In this document: positions 27,701-39,700 of the stretch, piece by piece
How the letters are laid out: the number at the start of each line of letters is the position of its first letter
Numbering within the stretch: the first letter of the stretch is position 1
Origin: Streblospio benedicti
Taxonomy: Eukaryota; Annelida; Polychaeta; Spionida; Spionidae
Length of the DNA stretch: 64,000 bases
Direction: 5' to 3'
Assembly: GCA_019095985.1 (NCBI GenBank)
Contig: CM032667.1
Location: 1,448,961 to 1,512,960, forward strand
Program-made: the position numbers and the translations under genes
Notes under the pieces: model-generated
The model's database searches: none
Told to the model about the DNA's origin: nothing
The model's input: only the letters and a program-made list of their open reading frames with translations

Positions 27701-30700
27701 AAAGTGTGATGAGTGGCGAATATAGTTATATATTTTGCACTCGACTATATCTCGATGCAACTATGTATTCAGGGCAAACGTGGTAAGGATGGGCCCCCTG
27801 GCCCAGCTGGCCTAAAGGGCGGCAAAGGAGAAGACGGCTTTGATGGACAGCCTGGGCAGGCTGGACGCAAGGGTGATCGTGGTGACACCGGTTACAAGGG
27901 ACCTCGTGGTGATGCTGGCCCTGCAGTAAGTAGTCTCTTGCTCTTTTGATTTTTTAATTGGTCCTTTCCATGTGGTGATCAAATACCAGTTAGTGTAATA
28001 CTCCTATATATATTCTTAAGACCATAGGCCGCAGCAGTGAAAGGATGGCTAAATACAATATTCACCATACAAAACACGCATATGTCTTACATTATTAAAG
28101 ATAATGTTCAATCATAAAAACATTTGCTGTGTAAAACTAGTATCAATAAGCATTGTCTTTTCAGTTTTCAGTGTACGGAAATTAAGATTTATAATTTTTA
28201 CATGCTGTATATCATACTTTAAATCTGCCTGAAAAGTCCATGCTGTTTTGTTTACAAAAAGATGAGGTGACACGAAGTAATATAATCAGATGATTTTCAC
28301 CGTTTACATTCGGTTTAACCCATTCATATCGGCATACGGAAAACGGAAACACATAATGTAAACACTAGCGAACAGCGCCATTTGACAGCTTTACGTCCAA
28401 GACAATAACTTTTCTGGGGCCTCCATATATGCTTATTTTTTTACATAAATTGTGCACGTGTACTCAGAATCGCATAGAGTTTCTTATTTTTATGACACAG
28501 TAATAGGAATATGGCTATATTTGTCTAGAATATTTTCCAAACGTGAGGCTGTTGCCGGGCTGGATTAAAAATGACAGGTTCGAGATACACTTTAGAAAGA
28601 CGAATTATAGAACAATGCCTATGATTTGAGAAATATCCTTTCGTCCATGACTTCATAATCGGTTTATAATTGATCCGACACTTGAATTTGTGATGGGTAT
28701 ATTAAAGTGACGATGAAAATCCATTCGTTTCAAAAATTATTTTACCTCCAAGCAATTTAACTAAGGCGCCATTTTCAATAGGAAAATTAGCCTTTATCAC
28801 ACGCCCTCATATCTCAACACTGACCATAGCGTGATGCGATTAAGAGTAGCGGCTCCATTAGCCGTTATCAAAGCAGAGAAAATGCGGGGTTATGGTGACA
28901 ATGCACGATGTGCTCGAGGCTGAGTATTAATATCCTTATTTGGAAGCAAGAATAATAAGTAGGTATTTCCTAGTGACGTCATTGAAAACAAGAATCGCCT
29001 CAGTCTAAACTGAAGAGAACGACGTTTCCGCTTTACGATGATATACGACACGTTGGGATAATTTTCGTCTAAATTAGAGTATTTTGAGCTTGAATTTCGC
29101 AGTGTAAATCACGTGTTTCTTGCGCAGATATATATTCTTACAAATGATGCATTAATATTATCAAAACCCTGTTTAACTTCCACAAAATTTACATCGAAAT
29201 GTCAAAGTAAGGCGATTTTGTTGTCACTAGTCTAAAACTCGGGAGCATGACATCACTGTTTATATGTAAACAATGGCGATATTCCGAGGGACTTTTCTGT
29301 GCAAAATCGGACGTAAAATTGTCCCTCAAGGGACATCCCGATACGAATGGGTTAAAATGGGAGAGGTAACAAAGTCGGCTAATTCTTGCGTATAGTTTTT
29401 ACTTATGGCTGATGTAAATCAAATTGTACATTCTCTTATTCATGCTTATTGATAGTTTCATATCTGGGTATTTAAGGCATAACATTTATATAGTTCTAGT
29501 CACTCTATTTAAGCATGAATAGAATTTTCATAATGCTCAAATCACATCAATTAACTTTTATCAAAATATATTTGTTTGGCCACTGAGCATAACCTTTAAA
29601 AGAAAGGCAAATGTATGTATGTTTTGTAGAGGATATTATATTTAACTAAGCATTTTGATACTGGAGCCCTTATTTAAGACAATTTTTTCCTATTCATATG
29701 AAATTTATATGCTTGCCTCATGTCCAATTATGAGGATTTTTCAAGGAAAGGTGAAGCCAAACATGCTTCGTAATCAACATTATTTTATGATATGATGCAT
29801 AGAATTGTAATCAGATGTGAGACTTATTATTGCTTGATATATGGTAGTTACAGTTTGCATTTCATTCGATAAATGTATTTAGAATTACACTCAAACTAAA
29901 CATGGACCAAGTCACTTGAACATTCAATCCCCTCATAAACAGTTGTTATAATGACAAACATTTCAGGGTCCATCAATCGGCACCCCTCCGGAGTATGGAC
30001 CTAAGGGTCAGCGGGGTCAGCGGGGTAACGATGGACTGCCTGGACTCAATGGACGACCAGGGTTGGATGGCTTTGCCGGTGTTGCCGGACCCCCAGGAGA
30101 TAACGGCCCTGCTGGCCTACCTGGAGCCCCAGGTCTCTCCATCAAGGGCCAGCCTGGAGAACCAGGTGTGTGGTGACAAGAACATTGGCCAGGAGAAGAT
30201 CTTAGAAATCTTGTCTATTTAATCACAATCCTTGAATGCAGAAATTATTTGTCTGGTTAAAGTGTCTCTGAAATGTCCTGTTAGTTGGATGTTGAATCTT
30301 GGAATTTGGTTTGGGTCGTGTGTTGTAGTGTGTTTGACTATGGCACTATTTTTGTTTGTTTTGAAGAACGCAAACCAAATTGCAAGATTCAACATCCAAC
30401 CAACAGGACACTTCAGAGGCACTTTAACCAGACAAATAGACAAAGGGGTCAGAATGAACAACATCAAAGCAGAAATTACTGTCCATGAAGAGGATCAAAA
30501 AAGAGGATCAGAATGATGGAGCCACTTATTTGGAATGGTCGCTGCTTCATAATGTGACTGATCTTTGAGGCGAAATTATTTTTATTCTTTTTTCATGTAT
30601 CAACTGTGCTCTAAATTTCATCAATTCAAATCACAGGTTCTGATACTTATCATCTATTACTATAGGAGCACAATAATGCAAAATATAAACATGTATCAGG

Positions 30701-33700
30701 TTTAAAGTATTTTTAACCCGTAATATATGTACTAATTCAGGTACTCCTGGGCTGGAAGGTCTGCGTGGAGGAGAAGGCTTACCTGGTCTTCAGGGGATGA
30801 GAGGAGAAAAGGGGATGGAGGTAGGTTTTAGCTGTTGGTGTTGATAATGAATAAAGGCAGGTTCAAGTTGCAATCTTTGTCACACACATTCCTCCCACTA
30901 CTTCGAAAAAATGTGCAAACAATATGCAAAAAAATTACAAATCCAAATTATTAATTGGGTTATCACTGATTTCATAAATGACTTAACCCTTTCAGAATTT
31001 ATATCACTTCTGATGCATAGTAAACCTGTATGCTGTTGATCCACGACAGCATTCTTTTCTTTTTTGACAGAGAATGATATCGCAATACAAAACTCCAAAG
31101 ATAATGCAGTGAAATAAATAAACCATATCTGGTTTGTCAGCTTTTCATGTGACCAAAATTTTTAAAATAAGTTATTTTAAGTTTTTCATGAAGAACAATG
31201 TCTATAATACTATAATACTATATAACCAACATGATCAACTCATTCAAATAATTCTTTGACTCATTTCGATGCTATAATGCTGATTATGATGGCGGTATTT
31301 ATCAAATATATCTGAAAGGAAACATGAATCAAAGTAGTTGAATCTGGTTTCTTGTATTCAAAGCTTTGGCTGTAAGAAAGCTTCGAATCTCTCAAACTAG
31401 CTTGAAATCTCTTATTTCTACATCTGAAAATCAATAAATTCATGCTTATGTTGTACTTCTTTCCTCGTTAGGGTGAAACTGTGATTGGTCCCCGAGGTCT
31501 TGATGGGTTACCTGGTCGACCTGGCATGGATGGTTTTCCAGGAATGCCTGGAGACCCAGGCTTTGCTGGTGTGAAGGGTTTGCCAGCTCGATTTCCAGGC
31601 TTTGCTGGTCCTCCAGGACCTCCAGGCCTTCAAGGCTTGCCCGGTGAGATGGGTTACCGTGGCCTTGATGGTCTTCCTGGGAGGCCAGGTTTGCGTGGTC
31701 CGAGAGGTGACGACTGTGGAGTGTGTCCTGCTGCATTTCCAGGAGAGAAGGGATCCCCCGGTAACTCAGGAATACCAGGTTAGCATCTTGTAGTATGTGT
31801 TTTTACATTTAGCATTTTACAGTTGATTTATAGTGTGAAACATACTGTCTTGTTTCTTTTTCTACTGTTTATGTTTATTAAAAAATAACCAAATAAATTT
31901 CAAGCATATCAAATTTAGAGTAATTTTAACTGCTTATCTACAGTACTGTCCCTGAACAGTACTGGTTGGGAATTAAGGACAGCGAATTTAGTTGAATATT
32001 TTTGAATTCTAAATGAATGAGGGAATTGAAGCAAACGAATTAATAAAAGCCGAATGGTAAATTCTCATTTTACTCACCTTACTAGACATTGGTGATACGT
32101 GATACGCCACAAGAACTCACCTGATAACATAATTCATATTACAAACTCACCCGATTTTGTCTATGAATTATGCTTATTTTGAGAATGACTTTGGTAGTCG
32201 ATTCTGTAAATGCGCGAATTTATTAGTGTTCTTCGCAAAATTTGTTTTAGGCCTCGAGCTGGCATCACACAACTGTTTTGCGCATTTTTTTGGTTGTATG
32301 TCATTTAAAATTACTGTTTTAAGTTAATTTGCTGCACTATAACATATATAACATTTTACAACCTTTTTATACTGTCCTGGGGTGGTTCGGCAAAATTCGC
32401 AAAAAATTCTAAAAAAGCGAATTTGATTTCGAATTTGGGAATTGCCCAAATATGTCAATATTATTTGGGAATATTCATCGAAACAAATGATACGAAGGGA
32501 ATTTTGAAAATTTTGAGAAGTGGAACTGTAAAAGGCGAATTTCCAAGGTAGACAGCATATTTTTCCGAATTTGTCAATCGATCCATGGTGTGGTAGCAGA
32601 ATTCACCATAGAAAAATGGAAACACCGAATACAGGCGAATAGAATTTTGGGAAGAAGAATTTAAGGAATATTCCCTGTCCACTATTCCCTATCAGTACTT
32701 TATAAGGACCACAGTTATTTCCGTATATTTATTACCATATTTTCTGTCACTGTAAACACTCAAATTATGCGTAAGCACTGTAAATTATTTTCTGCTCGTA
32801 CGTGTCTGGATTTCCAAACGATTTGCAGAAAAAACGTTAAGAAATTCGTGAAATTTAGATAAGATTCGTTGATTTTTTACAGTATTTTCTGGATTGTGTG
32901 AGGTTACTACTCTAGTGTTTCTAGATGATGAAATTCTGAGGACAAAATATAAACCAAACTCAGTATAGAAATTCTGGTGTGTTCAGAAATATTTTCTGTT
33001 AATGTGTCACACAAACTACGGGTATTTCATTTCCCGGATAACCAGTAATTTCTGGAAATTACGCATATTCTGAGAAAAACGACTGATGGCAATCAAAATT
33101 TCTACAATTTCTATGGTCAGCACTGTATAGTGTTAAGAAGTAAAAGTAATATGTCTCAATTCATCATCATCAGGTGGCACATTTTTTATTTCAAATACTT
33201 TCAACCAAATTCTATAAGGGTCAGAGTCAGTATAAAATCCTGGTATCGCTCATATTTTCAGGTGTAAAGGGGTTTCCTGGATGGCCTGGACAGCCAGGTA
33301 ATCCGGGTCCAAAAGGATTCCCAGGTCTTGAAGGTCTTAAAGGTGTAGATGGACCTGTAGTAAGTTTATAGCTCAATACTATTTTGTTTATTTTCTAATC
33401 TAGCATTAATAATGTTTTCTAATTGAACAAAGTACTTAAGCGTAATACTGCTATAATATAATCAATCCAGACAGTAATCTCCTAAAGTCTTAAAAGTCAT
33501 ATACAAATTATTTTCACAATGATAGGGATCCAAAGGTCTGTCTGGAGCTCCTGGTTATCCAGGACCTAAGGGTCAGATGGGTGAGGTGCAGGATAGTGAG
33601 ACTGGCTTTGCGGGCCTGCCTGGTGACCCTGGTCCACCTGGTCGACGGGGCCTGCCTGGACCAGAGGGGGCTCCAGGACCCAGGGGTGGACCTGGACTGC

Positions 33701-36700
33701 CGGGACCTGATGGAATTAAGGTAAATATAGCTTTATTCATGTTTATACTAGACTGAAAACATGTATGAAGTAGATCTAATGTGTTCTATGGCTATATGTA
33801 GTCATTTTTGAGAACAACATTACATTGTCAACAAGTGTAATTGAGTAAATGGTAATGATAAGAGTGTAGAGCATTGAAAAAGTTGCTACTGTGAACCGTA
33901 TTACCACAAAGTGAATAATGTGAAAACAATCTTAGTGCAATCAATAGTTGGAATAAATCTACATTACATTTACATTTTTTCCCAAAGGGTCTAATGGGCA
34001 GTCCTGGCTTGGATGGGCTGGATGGACTGCCTGGGCTTCAAGGAGAACCGGGAGAACAGGGTGCCAGAGGAGAAGACATGGAAGGTTTTCCTGGCCTCAA
34101 GGGCAACAGAGGAAGACCTGGCTTTGATGGATTACGAGGACGTCCAGGACTAAAGGGTGAGATGTCTAAATTATATCAATAAGTGGGTGTTGATACGATA
34201 TGTTGATTGGCTACAAATGACAAAGTGTGATTGATTAAGAGGACAGTTGATGTAAAGTTTAAAAAAGTAACTGGTTTTGCATGGATGGATCCCTAAATTA
34301 ACTGAGGAAACCATATTTCTTGCATACATAAGTTATTGTTACACAAGCTTTTCATCAATGTTCACATTAAACAATATCAAATGACTTACCTTGCTATTAA
34401 AATTTTTTCAGGTGAACCTGGAGACCCAGCACCCCCTAGTGTGATGGAGCGCTATCGAGGGGATCCAGGTAATCCAGGATCACCAGGATTGAGAGGACGT
34501 GATGGAAATCCAGGACAAAATGGCGACATGGGGTTACCAGGTAAATTATATTCAAAACAGATTTTAGGTATTAAATCATCAATTCATCAATTATAGCGTT
34601 TACTGCATGACGATTTATAAAATCATGATGGATTGAGTCTTGACTAGTATAGTAATAAACTGATGATGTCAAATGATTATAATTTAACTTTTTCCATGTG
34701 TGTGGTTAAACAATTTAATATCTGCAATGAGAATAAACATGCATGTAATACAATATTTTAATTCAATCTTTTAGATTCAGATTTCTGAGGAGATATTTAT
34801 ATTTATTCATTGTGATTTTATATGTATATTTTGATATTAATAAAAATTATAAAGCGCTTGCTCACAAAGAGAGCATACAATGTACCAGTATACTGCACAA
34901 TTCAACAGGCTGCACACTAATTAGAAAGACCAAACAAAACTAGCGTATTCCCGTGCATTAAAGCCCATGGGCCTAATATCAAAGATGAGTTTGTGTTTGA
35001 ATATAAACCCATGGGCCATTGAGAATAAAAATCATTTTACCATCAAAGAAATTGATAGGGTTATGCCCACACTAAAGAGAATGCATCAGAACCAAACAAA
35101 AATACCGTATTCTGTCATGAGTGGTTTTACTCTAAGACATAAGGAAGTAGAAAGACCATGGAAATGGTTTGGATACTATTTATTATCTGATTACTACAAT
35201 CAACTACACCGAGTTATATCCTCTGTCCTCTAGACTAATATGGGGGACGGCATCTCACAATGATAAGCCTTGCAGCAGTGGTTAGACTAAGCCAAGCCTA
35301 TGAGTCTGATATAGACTCATAAGCTATACCGTACATGACATATTTCCTCCCCATGTCTAAATTCAATTGTACACAATTGGATTTGAAAAAATAAGCAAAA
35401 TAAGTTACAACAATTATGACATGACTATTCCCACGCATTAAAGCCCATGGGCCTAATATCATAAATAGGTTTGTGTTCAAATATAAGCAAATGGGCCATG
35501 AAATGAGAATAAAAATCATTTTCACATCAAAGAAATTGATAGTTACGCCCACCCTGAACCCTCGCGAGTGACGAAAGACATGTGAAAATACAAGAATTCA
35601 CCTCAACAAATCCTGTACTCGTATGCGTACACATACCATGAACGTGCTTTGTGCGATATTAGAAGCTCTGTCACATTTCGCATTTTCCACCAATGATTTA
35701 GAATGAACATCGATACAAACCTTCGATGGGAGTTTGAATCAATATTTGAAGATATCTGTTGGTGTAAATCTGCAGCGGGAATATACTCAACATGAGAATT
35801 AATTAATAATATAAATATTTTTAAAAATATCCTACCGATTACGTTCTTGTTGCAAATGCTACTCCATGCTGGAGGCGCTTTACTTAACGCAACCTCATAT
35901 ACACCTTAACACGGTTTGAATAAACAGCCTTGATTAAAAAAACTCTGATTCATACGTGGGTACGTTTGCTATCACAAAGCATATGTTGGAGGATGTGTCA
36001 ACCACGTGCGTTCGGATGCAGGTAAATAAAAGTCTCTCCCGTGTTAATGAAGGGAAAATTGCCGTATTTTGACAAAATATTTATGTGCTTAAAGTCTATC
36101 AATTATCTTATTCACAAAAACTAACTAATTATACGCTTGTCCACAACATATTGAATGGAGATGAGATTTTGATAGTTAGTATAGATATACAAGCACTTAA
36201 CTTTGATCATATTGTTGCATTATTTTCCAATGTGAACCTCAATCAACCTCAGCTTTTATAAACCGTAAAATTATCAGTAAATATTCAATGATATGTATGG
36301 ATGGAACACATATTACTAATGATTGACAAATACTAATTATTCCAGTGTTTTACACACTGGCTAAGACCCCATTAATTGCGTCATACCTTCGATCCTGGTT
36401 CATTACCCCTCTACAGGTCGGTTGGACATGGTGACAACAAGAACACTATTTTACATTGGCCCATACGGTCCATATTTGGGCCAAATATTGATTTTTGACT
36501 ATGATGGTCTATTTAAAACATTCTTCTTATTATTCCAGTGTTTTATACACTGGCTTGTACCCAATTAATTGCGTCCGTCCGTCCGTCCGTCCATATCGTC
36601 CACAGGTCGTTACCCCTCAACATGTCGCATCGTTTGAGCTAGATGCTTTTCAGTGTTTTAAATTTGGCATGTCGGTTGGAAATGGTGACCATTTCAAGAA

Positions 36701-39700
36701 CCCTATTTCATTTTATAACCACACCCAAATGATTCTTGGTAATTGATACTGCTAAATATCAATAATCAGCCCATTTGTGGCACTGGTTTGCCCTCACATT
36801 ATTAGGTCCATTTTACTAGTGAATCCATTCGCTTGAGCTAGATGCTAAATTATTTGAAATGCACCCCTATTTCAAAAATCAATATTTGGGCCCATTTGGG
36901 CCTATATTAGGTCCATTTTACTAGTGAATCTCCAGAATGCACCATTAAAATCAAAATTCTATAACCACAAACTCCAGACACATCGGCTCCAAAAAATGTA
37001 TCTGCTTCTTGGAAATAGATGATACTGCTATAAATCTATAATCAGCCAATATATAGACAGTGACATTCCAGTGTATTAAACACTGGTTTGCCCTCACCGG
37101 GGGCGCTTTTCATTATTATTATTATTATTATTATTGACGATGAATGCACAATTACAGATCAATATTCTATCAGCTGCAAAATAGACTGCTTTGGAGCTGT
37201 TTGCTATTTACTGCTATAAGATCAATAATTGCATGGCAAAGCCAATATATAGACAGTGGTATTCCAGTGTTTTTCCAGTATTCTACATGGACCCAAATGG
37301 ACCTTTAAACACTTGTTTGTCCCCGTGGGGACGCTTTTCATACATAAATAGGACAGATAATAACTGAAATAACAGCCACAAGACTATGTGCATGGTAATT
37401 GTTTTCCTTCAGCAAACTATATAGAGCTACCAAAATCATCTTTCTTAACTAAATCCGTTTGTTGACAGCGGTTTCTATAAAAGAACTCTTATAAATTATT
37501 CCTAGGTACAAGCTGTAGTAATATCGTAACATTTCACAAATCTTTCAAATAAAAGTTATTTTGGAAAATAGAATAAAGATACTAGGTCATAAGGATCCAC
37601 CTGGTATGTAGTATCACTTTATTAAGACCTCAATAATGAACGTAAATCTGACGTACCATAGACGTTTCGGTGACATCGCTCTTGCTACATGCTCATGTGA
37701 AGCGAGTGAGGCCTTGTTAGTCTACTAGTAGATCTATAGATCTATAGATCTACCAAATACTCATAGATTTTTTGTAAATCAGTCTGCTGACATTATTGCT
37801 CATTATTGCTCTCTGGTAAGGTATGTCTGTTCGCTTGCTGTAGTAATATCAGCACATTTCACAATTCGTTTTTTAAAGGTTATGCTCAGTGGCTGAACAA
37901 GTATGCTTGTATAGAAGCATCATGTGTTCTGTGCATTCCTAAAATGTCATTCATTTAAACAGCGTATTAATACATCTAGAGCAATGTAAATACATCGCTA
38001 TAAAAGGCCAGCTATGAAACTGCCAAACACGTGAAGTAAAGGCGCAAAATGTAAATCGATTGATTTTCATCAGACGTAGCATTACGGTGCACGTAAGAAT
38101 TCCCCTATCTCTTCCATGTTAAATAGGAAGTCTGTCGTTAGAAATCCAGGGTACGTCTGGTGAAAATCATTCGATTATGCAACATCACATGACCATGTGT
38201 TTTAGGTACCAAGACAGCATGGTAATTTAAAAGGTGAAATAAGTTTTAAACGTGGAGAATGAAAATATTATTTTCATTACACTTGCAATGGATAAGGCAT
38301 CGTCTATTGATACTGGATTTTACAGAACCAATATGTTTTTTTGCTGAGCAATATCTTTAAGTGAAAGTTATTTTAAAAATTAGAAGAAAAAAGTGTGAAA
38401 GCAACCACCTGCTAGTCAGTATATGTTGTTTGTTTAGCGTTCATGTGGAACGTTAGACGTTTGCTGTCAGGCCGCTTCAGTATTATACATCGAGTAGTGT
38501 GTCACGAAAAGATGGTCAAGAAAATCTCTCAGCATATCTTTATTATTAATGATTCTATTTAAATGTCTTTGTTCCTGTTTTTGTTTCACACGCTTTCTAA
38601 ACACAATTCTACATTTATTTTAATAATTTATTTTATTAATTTGGAAAATATTTTTAATTCTCAAGAATCCTTTTCAATTATAAACTAAAACCACAAAACC
38701 TACAATTTACTGATTAGGCATCCAGGTGTAGTAGTATTCTCCAAATGTGTTTCAATAGTTTACTAATATCCTTTGTTGCAGGTTCTGATGGGTTCCCAGG
38801 CAGGCCTGGTGTCAAGGGTGTGCGTGGTGAGGATGGTTTCCCAGGGTCCATTGGTTCACCAGGAATTGAGGGGTCCAAAGGCTACCCAGGCATCCCTGGT
38901 GACCCTGGCCGCAAAGGTACAGATGGGAAACCAGGAAGTCCGGGATTTGCTGGTCAGCCTGGAGATAAGGTGTGTTCTTGTGGTGCTTCATTCCTTGCAA
39001 CGGGAACTGTTTCATGGAGTTTATTATTTCATATTAATAGTTCAGCTTATTTTGAATTATTTCATGATATCAGACATGCATAAAATTTCATGAGTTCTTG
39101 CAAAATGTGCAAAAGTAAATTATATAACCCTTGTGATTTAAAAACACAATACCATAAAGGTATCCAACAATGAAATATTATAATTTGCTATTCTTTTAAG
39201 ACTATAGTTTGTCTCTTAATTATTCACACCATAAAGATAGCAGATTTGTGGACTAATAGCCTTTAGACCAGGAGATACATAGGATGTGACAATATGAATT
39301 TTGACCCATTTAGAATACATTACGTAAATGATACGCATACGTTATGTACGTATAACTTAATAGTTTTGACATATAGCACTGCATTTCCCAAAATTATGCT
39401 GAATAATACACAAAAACTCAATGTAGCGACTTGTATATCAGAATTTGGACAATCAAGCTATGATTTCTAACTACCCTTACTAATTATGCACCAAAGGATG
39501 TCACTTTAATAGAAATCTGTTTTGTTCAAAGGAAGTTATTTGGAAAAATATGAGTTCGGTTGATTAAAGTACAATCTCTAGTAGAAAATTTTATTTTGTC
39601 AGAACTTGCCCCCTTTACAGATTACAGTTAGCTAACAAATAACAAATATGCATTTTTTTTTACTTATGCAAAATATCACAATACAATACTATGTACTGTG

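Noticed and set aside
30219-30516. Two similar frames on opposite strands
   Set aside because: By-product of the palindromic MITE at 30246-30438.
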